Shown: in pieces, positions 11,140 to 20,058 of the stretch
Layout: each line of letters opens with the position of its first letter
Position numbering within the stretch: position 1 is the first letter of the stretch
Origin: Halocafeteria seosinensis
Lineage: Eukaryota > Sar > Bigyra > Bicosoecida
Assembly (NCBI GenBank): GCA_001687465.1
Contig: LVLI01001222.1
Coordinates: forward strand, 1-31,152
Length of the DNA: 31,152 bases
Reading direction: 5' to 3'
Position numbers and translations under genes: made by a program
Notes under the pieces: model-generated
What the model was told of the DNA's origin: nothing
What the model saw: only the letters and a program-made list of their open reading frames with translations
The model's database searches: none

Positions 11140-11455
11140 AGTGGATGTACTTGCCGACCATCGATGCCGATTAGCATATTCATAGGTTCCCGAAACGATG
11201 TGTCTGCACATGGAATTAAGGCCTCAAAACCGGATTTCGCTGTATCTTTCGTTCAAACCCGAGAGCCGCTAATCGTTTCCAGTGTCGAAATTCTCTGCAG
11301 CGCCCGGATCCTGCTATTCCAAGGAAAAGCATATTAAAAGGAGTATTTTGGATTGATATTTAAGCTGACTTGTACGCTTGAAAGGAATTTCAATAAACAC
11401 ACTCGATTCCGAGTGATAAGAATCTAATTTTGGGGTTTTGAAAGGTATAGCCACT
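11140..11455 (+). repeat. Promoter/5'UTR-like module, copy A
   Basis: This stretch aligns over ~300 bp (about 65% by eye) with 18235-18511 and, at its end, with the reverse complement of about 24720-24880. Shared blocks include GATTGATATT, GAATTTCAATAAACACACTC and a terminal TTTTGAAAGGTA. The other two copies sit immediately upstream of the paralogous GPI-protein genes and end at a splice donor. Here the donor would be weaker (GTATAG). I found no third GPI-gene coding copy downstream. Confidence 0.65.
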
Positions 11456-11473
11456 CGTGTTACCCACACATAA

Positions 11474-11761
11474 ATGCGCGACGGTATTGCACGTCTCAGG
11501 CGGTTTCAGTCTGGGGAGTTAGCTTCACAACCAGAGATCGATATGTGGAGAGAAATCTCCGGTCACTCTGCCGCGCGAAGACATGACATTTCCAAATGCG
11601 TTCGTCTCTGTAGGGAGTTTGACGAACGAGAATACCTAAACTATCTTAAGCTCTTTTTATGTCTTCGATCAAGCGCCGAGGAATACTACCCGTTGTCCAA
11701 ACGACGAATTTCTGATGCTGGAAAATATGCTGGAGGAGTGTACGCATCAGGTCCGGCGTAA
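11474..11761 (+). CDS. Hypothetical protein, 95 residues
   Basis: An ATG ORF begins 19 bp after the shared promoter-like module. The product is basic and rich in Arg, with a helical stretch containing FDEREYLNYLKLFLCLRSS near residues 50-70 and YYPLSKRRISDAGKYAGG near the end. There is no signal peptide, membrane segment or known domain. The promoter-module context raises the chance that it is expressed, but no paralogue is visible in the window and codon evidence is weak. Confidence 0.3.
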   Translation: MRDGIARLRRFQSGELASQPEIDMWREISGHSAARRHDISKCVRLCREFDEREYLNYLKLFLCLRSSAEEYYPLSKRRISDAGKYAGGVYASGPA

Positions 11762-12494
11762 TTCTCTCCGTAAGGAAATCTTTATATACGGACGTGTTTC
11801 GGTACAGCAGGTCCTTCCATGTTGCAGATGATGGCGCGGTCCGTAACCAAGCACGAGCCCGTCATCATCAGGCTCATGGAGAACGTCGACGACAGTTTTT
11901 CGATCTTTTCCTGCCGTCTCTCGAATTGTTTTTCTGCGCGATTTAAACGATTTAACCGACTGGCTCTTATAGTACGTCGTGCGTTTCGTCTCCCAGACGG
12001 TCTTGCATACCGACGATCGGGTGAATCCGATTCGGGCCCGGTCAAGGTGTTGGTCCACGGAGTATATGACAGTCTATTATGACTCGCCACTTCTTGGAAG
12101 TACTACACGACTTGGTCGAGCGTAGGATGAGATTGTCTCTTGTATTGGGCTGCTCTCAACAGGTTTAAGGGATGGGGTAAATTATACCTAATTGGACTTG
12201 CAACATTCTCACCCGTCAGAGATGCCCAGCTTGTTAGAGCAGTCCATTCCAACGTTTCATCGCAAAAGAAGACACACATAGTCATAGTCGACGTACGCAC
12301 GTCCAGTTCAGTTCGTACTGAAGCATAACACACTATGAATTGGGCTACTAGCGAACAACGTCTACCTTATTTGGAATCGTTTACTCCTATTGGACGTTTG
12401 TTTTAATCCGTGATGTGGAACAAGATACATGGCCATGACACAGCCACTGCTGGAGCCAGACTACTACCAAGGATATTGAAATACTACCCATGGT
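11762..12494. other. Intergenic stretch left of the tandem duplication
   Basis: There are overlapping ORFs on both strands (11747-12090, 11819-12082, 12103-12333), none with a recognisable domain or supportable gene structure. I see no RNA gene or repeat shared with other parts of the window. Confidence 0.45.
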
Positions 12495-12623
12495 AGGATA
12501 GGAAGGTGGATCTAAGGGATACCCCGAACCTGTTCTATGCGGCAACCAACGTGCGATACGTTCATCCATTTCGTAAAATAGATCTTGAGATTTTGGTTCA
12601 GTGTCAACATGGTGCCGCTATCT

Positions 12624-13250
12624 CTACGTGATCTTCATGCTAGCGACCCCTTCATTGGGGGGCGACGGCTTCCAACAATCAAGCATGTTATGGAATTTCT
12701 CCATAACGTCCCGGAGATACTCGCGATCCACTTCTACGCACTTTCCGTGACCACATTTATACACTTCTCCATCACCAAGTAACTTTTTCTTGTCTTTTAG
12801 AGCCTTGCACGGAAAATTGTCGCACACGTTCTGGCATATGTATGAATATTGCTCCCGTCCTCGATATTGTGCCATTTTTTCTTCCAAATCTCTGCCCTCT
12901 TGGTCTTTCGCATTTATCCATATATCCGGATGATGACTTCCTCTAATGACGGTAAAAAACTCCTTTCTCGCATCCCTAAGCTTTTTTGTTCTGCTAGGTA
13001 ACTCGTTGGCAAAACTCCATAACGCGACGAACAAGCGGCTTCCGAATGGCAAGTCCCGTGCAAATGCAGGTGTCAAAACCACGTGCCCCGTACCATTTTT
13101 TACCTCTTTTGTCCCATAGCTTTCGCAAAGGTCACTTATCGTGTCTTTGAACCATTTTTGATCGGTCCTGTTCTTCATACATACAAACAGGTAGTCTCTT
13201 GAATCACCCGGCGGGGGAGGACCTCCGGGTCCTCGTCCGCCATCAGCCAT
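12624..13250 (-). CDS. Cysteine-rich hypothetical protein, copy 1, 208 residues
   Basis: An intact ATG-to-TAG frame. A short Gly/Pro-rich leader (residues 1-18) is followed by a conserved core starting at DYLFVCMKNR. Seven cysteines shared with copy 2 are at 42, 139, 143, 148, 166, 171 and 192. The spacing C-x3-C-x4-C-x17-C-x4-C around SYICQNVCDNFPC and YKCGHGKC suggests metal binding or disulfides. There is no signal peptide or membrane helix, so it is probably intracellular and zinc binding is the likelier choice; this is inference. Residues 101-116 (VIRGSHHPD-WINA) are nearly invariant between copies. The gene is head-to-head with the membrane-protein gene at 14360. I know no matching family. 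Conservation of an intact frame in two diverged copies is the best evidence that it is real. Confidence 0.75.
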   Translation of the reverse strand: MADGGRGPGGPPPPGDSRDYLFVCMKNRTDQKWFKDTISDLCESYGTKEVKNGTGHVVLTPAFARDLPFGSRLFVALWSFANELPSRTKKLRDARKEFFTVIRGSHHPDIWINAKDQEGRDLEEKMAQYRGREQYSYICQNVCDNFPCKALKDKKKLLGDGEVYKCGHGKCVEVDREYLRDVMEKFHNMLDCWKPSPPNEGVASMKIT

Positions 13251-14359
13251 CGTTCTTCACGGCAGTGCTGGCACGAACACGAAGCCCGCTTACACCAAGT
13301 TCCGTGGAAATAAATCGATAGCGCTGCGTGATAGTCATATTCCAATAAAGGCAATACGCACACCATTTGTAGTTACACCATTAGTAGTTACTAATGAATG
13401 GCACGAAGACATACGGACAGACCTACCGGTTGTACAAAAGAATCGTTGTTCTTCGAGCTGTTTTTCTTCAAGACTGTCTTCCAACAAGTTTTATCACGCA
13501 AGACTCTCAGAAGACCCGTGTGTATTTCAGTAGAATCCTTATAGGGATCGTTGCTTGATTTTCAACTCTTGTTACTATATAAGGACAACTATCCAAAGAC
13601 TTAATAATTTTCTTGAAGCCGCGGCCATGCGGAATCCACCGGCCTTCCATCGGATCCATCCTGGATTCCCACGGCACCTTCAATGGGGGTGGTTTTCTCC
13701 TTGCGCCGTCTAGCTGCAAAAAGAAGTCGTAAAGAATACTCAGCTGTCTTCTATATGTTTCGCCTAATGGAGTTGTGGCAGTGGTTGGCAGCCCCTCCAA
13801 TCGATCTACTGTGTACCGTTTGAGGCAAGCCAATGCAAAGGCAAGAGAGATCATCTCCACAGAGAACAACCGATGGACTATCGTTATTTGGGTGGGGACC
13901 GAAACAAGCAAACAGCATAGCTTCTCACCGCGTAACAGAGGCCAGAAGGTGGAAGTGACGTTACCGACGCTTGAATGCCATATATGGTGTTCCAATCTTC
14001 CACAGGCCGGTCTCTTGCTGCAGTGCACTGCGAGTCGCTTACAGTAAAATTCTTCGTAGTTCTTGAGCTTCTCAGTATCTGGGATGTTTTGTTAAACAGA
14101 CATCATACATTCTCCTGTAAATGCACACACATACATACCTACACGCACGCACACAAGGCGTTGGTCGCTAGTTCCTTCTACAAAGTACAGAAAACCTCGT
14201 ATCCCAACTTTTTTGGTAACGTGTTGTGGTGTTCACGTACATGTAAGTGCTAGACCCATGGACCTGGACGCGTTAGGTGACCTACACAGTCTGTACCTTT
14301 CTCTGTGTCTTTGACCCTTCTTTTCTGGATTTGTACTTGCATGCAGGACGGTTGCCGAA
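13251..14359. other. Divergent intergenic region, unit 1
   Basis: About 1.1 kb between head-to-head genes. The 5' half is about 96% identical to 16424-16920 by hand count, so it should hold shared promoters. A minus ORF starting at ATG 13854 and ending at 13507 (115 residues) looks moderately protein-like, but in unit 2 it is broken by loss of one C near 16865, so I leave it uncalled. TATATAAGG-like sequence occurs near 13575 and is conserved in unit 2. Confidence 0.55.
13379..13396. promoter_or_regulatory. Inverted repeat upstream of the cysteine-rich gene, copy 1
   Basis: CATTAGTA-GT-TACTAATG lies about 130 bp upstream of the minus-strand start at 13250. It is present unchanged at 16554-16571 upstream of copy 2. 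Position and symmetry suit a regulatory protein site, but the surrounding DNA is also nearly identical, so conservation alone proves little. Confidence 0.35.
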
Positions 14360-14911
14360 ATGGCGGAACAAGGAACAAACGGCGATGAAAATGTGGTTGA
14401 TGGCCCACCGACAGAACAACCAGGGAACAACGGTTGCAACGGAGAAGAGGATGACAGAGTGACAAACTACGGGCAGTATGGTAGAAATGTGGACATTGTG
14501 GAACCAAGAAGGGATCGCTTAGCTCCTCCAGTGCCTATCCCTTCTCCGGATACTCATTCTCTCGTATCTTATGTGATGACGACTGCGAGTTTAACTGTTT
14601 CTAGAGTCACTAGAGCAATGATGGTGCCGTGGAACGGGTTCATGAGCGCGTTCCTGGCGCCTTGGAACGGAGTTTCCCAGGTCAGTTTCCATTTGGGGAG
14701 CGATGGGTGTACAGTGCCCGTGGGTGTTTTTGTTTTTGCTTATGTATTCCTCTACGTTTGGGGAACGACGATAGGCTTCATATATGATACGTCATTTTAT
14801 CTGCTGGACAAACTTTTCACAGCAGTGTGCTGGACATTGGCTCTCTACGGGCTGACGCTAGGGATGCGATTTGTGGGCTTCATCCTCCAAGTCTGCGGCT
14901 ACATTCGGTAA
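14360..14911 (+). CDS. Small membrane protein with two C-terminal helices, 183 residues
   Basis: The ATG at 14360 follows a probable 5'UTR intron (14243-14346; donor GTAAGTGC, acceptor TTGCATGCAG) whose splice sites are also conserved in unit 2. A polyadenylation signal AATAAA lies at 14934-14939, just after the TAA. Residues 1-60 are acidic and hydrophilic (EDDRVTNYGQY). A doubled phrase occurs at 89-104 (VPWNGFMSAFLAPWNG). Hydrophobic helices are at about 118-141 (VPVGVFVFAYVFLYVWG) and 152-178 (LFTAVCWTLALYGLTLG). There is no cleavable signal peptide. The gene is divergent from the cysteine-rich gene, so co-regulation is plausible. No family is recognised. Only the N-terminal part survives in the second unit. 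Confidence 0.65.
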   Translation: MAEQGTNGDENVVDGPPTEQPGNNGCNGEEDDRVTNYGQYGRNVDIVEPRRDRLAPPVPIPSPDTHSLVSYVMTTASLTVSRVTRAMMVPWNGFMSAFLAPWNGVSQVSFHLGSDGCTVPVGVFVFAYVFLYVWGTTIGFIYDTSFYLLDKLFTAVCWTLALYGLTLGMRFVGFILQVCGYIR

Positions 14912-14933
14912 CTCTATTCAAAAAAAACAAAAA

Positions 14934-14939
14934 AATAAA
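14934..14939 (+). terminator. Polyadenylation signal AATAAA for the membrane-protein gene
   Basis: A canonical AATAAA lies 22 bp after the stop codon, inside an A-rich run. Confidence 0.6.
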
Positions 14940-15678
14940 GACAATACAATGCTACCCTAGCGGTAGGTGAGATCTACCCCAACTTTCGTATGACCATCCA
15001 TCTACCAATGTACACTCATAGTACACATCAGAGAAAATGAATGTATTCATCTGTACTGATAAATGAATTTGCAAACGAGAATAATCGCAAATAATAATTA
15101 TTTATGGCAGCTACGGCTCAGTTCTTATAGACTTCAGGTCAGTTGTCATGGCGCATCCGCTTCCAGCCTCGGGCGTTTTGACAGCATTTCTACATTGTTA
15201 ATGGCATTGAAAGGAATTCTAACGCATTTTTCATGAACTGTATATACAAAACCACATACCATAGGTACGCAAAGTATGAACTATTGCCCTTACAGGAAAG
15301 TTTCTGTGGATTCAGACAGAGTGCGCATGCACATTGATTCCTGTCCTTCTAGGTCATATTCACTACTGTTGACCGTGTGGAACAAGACAGCACTTACGTC
15401 ATGGGAAGGAGGATCGTTCCGGTATACGATTGGTTTTGAAATATACGTATCAAGGCAGAGGAAAGATGGTGGGAATTACCAGTGTCTTCTACCTGAGTCC
15501 CAGTCTGGGGAGTTAACGCAGCTATCGAGAGCACTAAGGTAGACTCTGTTGTACATATGGAACTATTCACTCACGTTGGGGAAGTTTGGTTGACTGCGGT
15601 GTAGATGCTCCTATGCTAGCGTCAAGGAATGTCTAGACAGATTGCTACAACTCCTAGCAGCCCCTCATAGAGCATACT
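14940..15678. other. Spacer between the two tandem units
   Basis: Not duplicated. An ATG ORF at 15276-15542 (88 residues, no domain) is the only notable frame; I cannot tell it from chance. The rest is AT-rich with no repeat or RNA gene seen. Confidence 0.45.
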
Positions 15679-15802
15679 TGGAAGGTGGATCTAAAGGATA
15701 CCCCGAACCTGTTCTATGTGACAACAAACGTGTGATACGTTCATCCATTTAGTAAAATAGATCTTGAGATTTTGGTTCAGTGTCAACATGGTGCCGCTAT
15801 CC

Positions 15803-16423
15803 CTACTTGATGTCCATCTTAGCGAAATCGTCGCTGGGGGGATCGGGAGCCCAGCAGTCCAACATGTTATGGAATTCATCGATAACTTCCCGAAGATACT
15901 CGCGATTCACTTCTACGCACTTTCCGTGACCACATTTATACACTTCTCCGTTACCAATTAACTTTTTCTTGCCTTTTAGAGCCTTGCAAGGACCATTGTC
16001 GCACACGTTCTGGCATATGTATGAAGATTGTTCTCGCCCGTCATATGGTGCAATTTTGTGTTGCAAATCTTTGCCCTCTTGGTCTTCCGCATTTATCCAT
16101 AGATCCGGATGATGGCTTCCTCTAATGACCTTTAAAAACTCAATTTTCGCCTCCTTAAGGTCTTTTGGTTTGTTGGGTAACTTGTTGGCAAAACTCCATA
16201 ATGCGTAGAACAAGTGGCTTCCAAACGGCGTGTCCCGTGTTTTGGCAGGTGTCAAAATCACGTGCCCCGTACCATTTTTTACCTCTTTTGTCCCATATCT
16301 TTCGCAAAGGTCACTTATCGTGTCTTTGAACCATTTTTGATCGGCCCTGTTCTTGATACGTACAAATAGAAAATCATCGGGCGGGGGCCCGGGCGGACCT
16401 CCAGGTGCTGCGGCAGCAGCCAT
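15803..16423 (-). CDS. Cysteine-rich hypothetical protein, copy 2, 206 residues
   Basis: Intact ATG-to-TAG frame, paralogue of 12624-13250. About 49 of 189 aligned residues differ (about 74% identity by hand count). All seven core cysteines are kept (40, 137, 141, 146, 164, 169, 190), as is the SYICQNVCDN...YKCGHGKC arrangement. The leader differs: it is Ala/Gly/Pro-rich (MAAAAAPGGPPGPPP). Divergent sites cluster at ~85-100, ~112-130 and the last 15 residues, while VIRGSHHPD is invariant. It is also head-to-head with a (here broken) membrane-protein gene. Function unknown. Confidence 0.75.
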   Translation of the reverse strand: MAAAAAPGGPPGPPPDDFLFVRIKNRADQKWFKDTISDLCERYGTKEVKNGTGHVILTPAKTRDTPFGSHLFYALWSFANKLPNKPKDLKEAKIEFLKVIRGSHHPDLWINAEDQEGKDLQHKIAPYDGREQSSYICQNVCDNGPCKALKGKKKLIGNGEVYKCGHGKCVEVNREYLREVIDEFHNMLDCWAPDPPSDDFAKMDIK

Positions 16424-17522
16424 CGTTTTTCACCTGGCAGTGCTGGCACGAACACGAAGCCCGTTTACACCAACTTCCGTGGAAATAAATCGATAGCGCT
16501 GCGTGATAGTCATATTCCAATAAAGGCAATACGCACACCATTTGTAGTTACACCATTAGTAGTTACTAATGAATGGCACGAAGACATACAGGACAGACCT
16601 ACCGGTTGTACAAAAGAATCCTTGTTCTTCGAGCTGTTTTTCTTCAAGACTGTCTTCCAACAAGCTTTATCACGCAAGACTCTCAGAAGACCCGTGTGTA
16701 TTTCAGTAGAATCCTTATAGGGATCGTTGATTGATTTTCAACTCTTGTTACTATATAAGGACAACTATCAAAAGATTTAATAATTTTCTTGAAGCCGCGG
16801 CCATGCGGAATCCACCGGACTTCCATCGGATCCATCCTGGATTCCCACGGCGCCTTCAATGGGGTTGTTTTCTCCTTGCGCCGCCTCGCTGGAAAAAGAA
16901 GTCGTAAAGAATACTCAGCTGTCTTCTATATGTTTCGCCTAATGGAGTTGTGGCGGTGACAGTGTTTGGCAGCCATTGGCTTGCCTCAAACGGTGGCACG
17001 GGAGATCATCTCCACAGAGAACAACAACGGACTATCGTTATTCGGGTGGGAACCGAAACAAGAAAAAATATTGAATTTATCAGAACACGAAAACAGCATA
17101 GCTTTTCACCGCGTAGCAGAGGCCAGATGGTGGAAGTGACGTTGCCGACGCTCGAATGCCATATATGATGTTCCAATCTTCCACAGGCCGGACTCTTGCT
17201 GCAGTGTACTGCGAGTCGCTTACAGTAAAATTCTTCGTAGTTCTTGAACTTTCTTTTGGTATCCGGGATGTTTTGTTAAACAGGCATCGTACATTCTCCT
17301 GTAAATACACACACACATGTATACCTACGCGCACGCACAAGACGTTGGTCGCTAGGACGACGTGAGTTCCTTCTACAAGGGTACAGAAAGCCTCATATCG
17401 CAACTTTAGCGGTTGTGGTAAGTGCTAAACCGATGGACCTGGACCTACACAGTCTTTACCTTTCTCTATTTCTTTGGCCCTTCTTTTCTGGATTTGTACT
17501 TGAATGCAGGACGATTGTCGAA
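16424..17522. other. Divergent intergenic region, unit 2
   Basis: Counterpart of 13251-14359. It holds the conserved inverted repeat (16554-16571), the TATATAAGG-like block near 16752 and a conserved 5'UTR intron of the downstream gene (17418-17509, donor GTAAGTGC, acceptor GAATGCAG). Upstream of that is a CA-rich tract near 17310. Confidence 0.55.
16554..16571. promoter_or_regulatory. Inverted repeat upstream of the cysteine-rich gene, copy 2
   Basis: Identical to the 18-bp site at 13379-13396 and in the same position relative to the start codon. Confidence 0.35.
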
Positions 17523-17663
17523 ATGGCGGAACAAGGAACAGACGACGACAAAAATGTGGTTGATGGCCCAGAACCAGGGAACAAGGGTTACAACAGAGAA
17601 GAGGATGAGCACAGAGTGACAACCTACACGCACGAGCCATATGATGGAAACGCGGAAACATGA
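17523..17663 (+). pseudogene. Truncated copy of the two-helix membrane protein
   Basis: The frame starts MAEQGTDDDKNVVDG, matching MAEQGTNGDENVVDG of the 14360 gene, and keeps the acidic N-terminal domain with several replacements and indels. It stops at TGA (17661-17663) after 46 codons. DNA homology continues ~60 bp beyond the stop and then ends, so the two membrane helices are absent. The 5'UTR intron sites are intact, so it may be transcribed. A soluble 46-residue product is possible but a relic is more likely. Confidence 0.65.
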
Positions 17664-17722
17664 GACGATCGCTTAGCTACTACAGTGCCTACCCCTTCTC
17701 CGCATACTCATTCTCCCGTACC

Positions 17723-18234
17723 TGTTTACAGTGCCTGCAGCAAAACAACTACTGTATTAAATTTGCTCCGGAAAACTTTGTGTGTTTGCTCGAATCATCA
17801 TCATCAAATGTGTGACTGAAACCCAAAAGAAGTACTGAATCTATCAAAGCATAGGCGTATGCAACCGCCCATTACTTTGTATGTCACCAGAGGGAGTAAA
17901 AAGAAACGCATATAACACTGGTATACGTAAGCATACAAACTGAGGTCATGGGAAGTGGAGTCTTCCCGTGGACTCCCGGACTCCGCAGTCGAGGCAGCTA
18001 GTGACCAGCAGCAACACGCAAAACTCCCTCCACCGCCGAAAGCTCCTTGTGTCGTCTTGTAAATTCTCCGTGATTATCTGCAGCACTACTAACAGATACT
18101 GTTCACTTTGGTGAGCAGAAAATAGAGAGAAATGACTGGTTAAGGACCTCGGTTGTGACCGTTGGGCCAACACTCTTCTTAAGAACAAGAACAATTGCGT
18201 AACAATTTGCGTTGTATGCTTTCCTTTCGAGGAA
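17723..18234. other. Intergenic stretch
   Basis: No supportable gene. A minus ORF at 17946-18194 has no domain. The right end joins the promoter-like module of the secreted gene. Confidence 0.5.
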
Positions 18235-18720
18235 AATGAACTTACCGACCACCATTGCCAGCTAGCATATCCGTAGCCTGCTCAAATGAAGTGTTTGTAT
18301 CTGGATTTGAGGTCTCAAAAGGGGATTTCAACGTACCTTTCATTCAAGCGGAGATTGGATGCTGAAGCCGATGAAGCGTTGCTGGTCATAGGACAAACCA
18401 CAATAGATAATGCAACTTGGGTTGATATTCGCTTGTACGTTTAAGGGAGCATTTCAATAAATACACTCAACCGTGTAGTGATTCGGATCTATCTTCTTGA
18501 TTTCGAAAGGTAAGCAATATACATGTACTGTAGTTAATTGGAGTCGACCACGATGTCAAGTTTGATGTTGTTCTTTAGCAAGTTTTCCGTTGTTATTGAC
18601 TGGAAAGGGCGCCCAAAAGAAGAACCCCTAAGTTTACCTCCATCCTTTGCTTTGAGAAAGCGTACATTCCTAGTACACCCACCGATATTTGTTTAGCCTG
18701 TGCACAGATAAACACTCAAC
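18235..18720 (+). promoter_or_regulatory. Promoter/5'UTR module, copy B, with 5'UTR intron
   Basis: The module 18235-18509 aligns with 11140-11455 and with the reverse complement of about 24720-24880. It ends at a strong donor (TTTCGAAAG|GTAAGC, intron from 18510). The matching acceptor is GTGCACAG at 18700-18707, followed by 13 bases and the ATG. The inferred 198-bp 5'UTR intron is shared with the inverted paralogue. AATAAA inside the module (near 18459) also occurs in copy A, so the module may descend from an LTR. Confidence 0.55.
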
Positions 18721-19486
18721 ATGAAGTCTTTTGCCGCAATTTTGGCCGTGTCCATGGTCCTCTTCGTTGGAACCAACGCGATTGACATGAAGTGGGTACA
18801 GCTGCGAGCCTCAGCCACTGAGCCCCAATCATGCTGTACACATGTATTCAGTGGTGATTGAGTCTGTTCATCAATGCATACGTGGAAGTCGAGTGATCGC
18901 TTTCTAACTTTTGTGTGATTTTCAGAAACGAATGGAAGCTAAGCGTTAAGAGTGGCGACGACAGCCTATGCGTATCTGTTGATGCTAGCTCCGGCAAGGG
19001 CAAAAAGGGAGATGTATGTGTCAGTGGGGACATTCCCCAAGACGCTGACTTTAAGGGCGGTTGTCATAGCGTCGAAATAGAGTACGTGAAAACGCGCCCT
19101 ACTTGTCCATAGATTGTCAGCCGTTAGCGATTTTTGTATTACAGAAACATAGGAGAAGTTGAGAGTGACGGCACTACCTATGGTTATATTCAAGTGGAAA
19201 ACGGCGATAATTCTCTCTGCTTGTTTGTAGAGGAAAGTGGAAAGAAGGGAAGTATCGGTGCTGGCGACTGCTCGACCGGGGCCGGTGCTAGTGCTTCTTT
19301 TGACGCCGAGAGTAAGTACCAAATAACAAATTTTAACGAGGGAGTGGCTGCTGCGTCATTTACTGGACATTATCACCTAATCATGCAGAGGGGTCATCGT
19401 GTGGTGCTGGAGCAGCAGTTATAACTAGCACTCTTGCTATGTTGGCCACTGCTTTTATGGCTATGCGCCATCAATCCAATTTCTAG
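18721..19486 (+). CDS. Secreted, probably GPI-anchored, two-repeat cysteine protein, copy 1 (163 residues)
   Basis: Exons 18721-18791, 18926-19081, 19145-19311 and 19389-19486 join in phase 2/2/1 with GT-AG introns. Residues 1-20 are a signal peptide (MKSFAAILAVSMVLFVGTNA). Exons 2 and 3 each encode one repeat with the shared phrase GD-x-SLC-x-x-V and a following GKG/KKG block. Each repeat carries three cysteines; the last cysteine of repeat 2 is in exon 4. Exon 4 adds a Gly-Ser spacer (GSSCGAGAA) and a hydrophobic tail (VITSTLAMLATAFMAM) ending in a short basic stub, as in GPI-anchor signals; a single membrane helix is the alternative. The protein would act at the cell surface. AATAAA at 19539-19544 follows. 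The family is unknown to me. The exon structure is confirmed by the inverted paralogue. Confidence 0.8.
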
Positions 19487-19538
19487 GAATACCATAGGTT
19501 CTGGGATGTATCCCACTTCCTTGTAGTATGTTAAGACT

Positions 19539-19544
19539 AATAAA
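19539..19544 (+). terminator. Polyadenylation signal AATAAA
   Basis: It lies 53 bp after the stop codon of the secreted gene. The corresponding position in the inverted copy reads as a degenerate ACAATG-type sequence (near 23660). Confidence 0.6.
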
Positions 19545-19562
19545 GAATTGTACGTTATGATG

Positions 19563-19602
19563 CGGACCTCACAATGGAGACACGGACCTCACAATGGAGA
19601 CA
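19563..19602. repeat. 20-bp tandem duplication
   Basis: CGGACCTCACAATGGAGACA occurs twice in direct succession. The inverted arm has only one equivalent (near 23625-23645), so the duplication arose after the arms separated. Confidence 0.9.
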
Positions 19603-19760
19603 CTGTACTTTCTACCAATTGTGTAAATACGGAGTCCCAACCCGTTGTATTTCACTTCCTGACTTCGTTCGTCCCTCGATGAGCACCCGTATGGTATGTA
19701 CTCCAGGAGAGTGGAGACTCTTGAACCAGAGACAAGAATTCGTCTAGTGTACACACTTGC

Positions 19761-20058
19761 GGAACACTTAAGAAGATCACCTCTCGAGCTTATCTTGTAT
19801 GATGTACTTGCGTGTTGCAGAAACTTATGTGGATCAATGTTGTAGTATGTCCAGGACAAGTAACGAATCATATATTGAAGAGATAGTTGATGTTTTTTAT
19901 AGTGTTTTGCCATCCCTGATCACTTTCGGGGGAACAAGCAACTCATTAATTCTGTGGGCTAGTGAGGGCAACTTCGCCTACGAATGAAAGTATAGTTTTT
20001 ACTTTCAGACTCTTTCATCTCGTGTGCATTGATTACAGACTAGTTATCGCAAGTACCA
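19761..20058. other. Intergenic stretch downstream of COX6A
   Basis: Nothing recognisable; it separates the 3' ends of the secreted gene and COX6A. Confidence 0.5.

Larger units (their letters stand above)
12495..14570 (+). repeat. Tandem segmental duplication, unit 1
   Basis: The unit starts at GAAGGTGGATCTAAGGGATA and ends near ATACTCATTCTC. It matches 15679-17722 in the same orientation, about 3.17 kb away. It contains a minus-strand cysteine-rich gene, a ~1.1-kb divergent intergenic region and the 5' part of the plus-strand membrane-protein gene. Confidence 0.9.
15679..17722 (+). repeat. Tandem segmental duplication, unit 2
   Basis: Direct copy of 12495-14570. Differences from unit 1 are a 20-bp micro-inversion (16974-16993 versus 13816-13835), several small indels in the divergent intergenic region, much higher divergence in the cysteine-rich gene, and loss of the 3' part of the membrane-protein gene. 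Confidence 0.9.
18240..19760 (+). repeat. Inverted duplication, left arm
   Basis: It is homologous to the reverse complement of about 23470-24880, covering promoter module, 5'UTR intron, all four coding exons, three coding introns and ~270 bp of 3' flank. The arms are separated by ~3.7 kb containing COX6A and a mobile element. Homology fades gradually at both ends. Confidence 0.85.

Noticed and set aside
11140-11455. Calling the shared module a definite LTR
   Set aside because: No matching pair of LTRs, target duplication or primer-binding site flanks any copy; two copies sit as promoters of spliced genes.
12585-12782. Plus-strand ORF conserved in both tandem units (also 15764-15961)
   Set aside because: It begins only at a TTG-type codon and is antisense to the real cysteine-rich genes; its apparent conservation follows from the gene on the other strand.
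12624-13250. Idea that the cysteine-rich protein is a caspase-like protease
   Set aside because: No His-Gly / Gln-Ala-Cys-x-Gly catalytic pair is present; the cysteines look structural or metal-binding.
13507-13854. Protein-like 115-residue minus ORF in the divergent intergenic region
   Set aside because: In the nearly identical second unit it is broken by a one-base loss, so it is not maintained as coding. It may be chance in conserved non-coding DNA.
15276-15542. 88-residue ORF in the spacer between tandem units
   Set aside because: Single, unduplicated, no domain, no splice or polyadenylation signals nearby; not distinguishable from chance.
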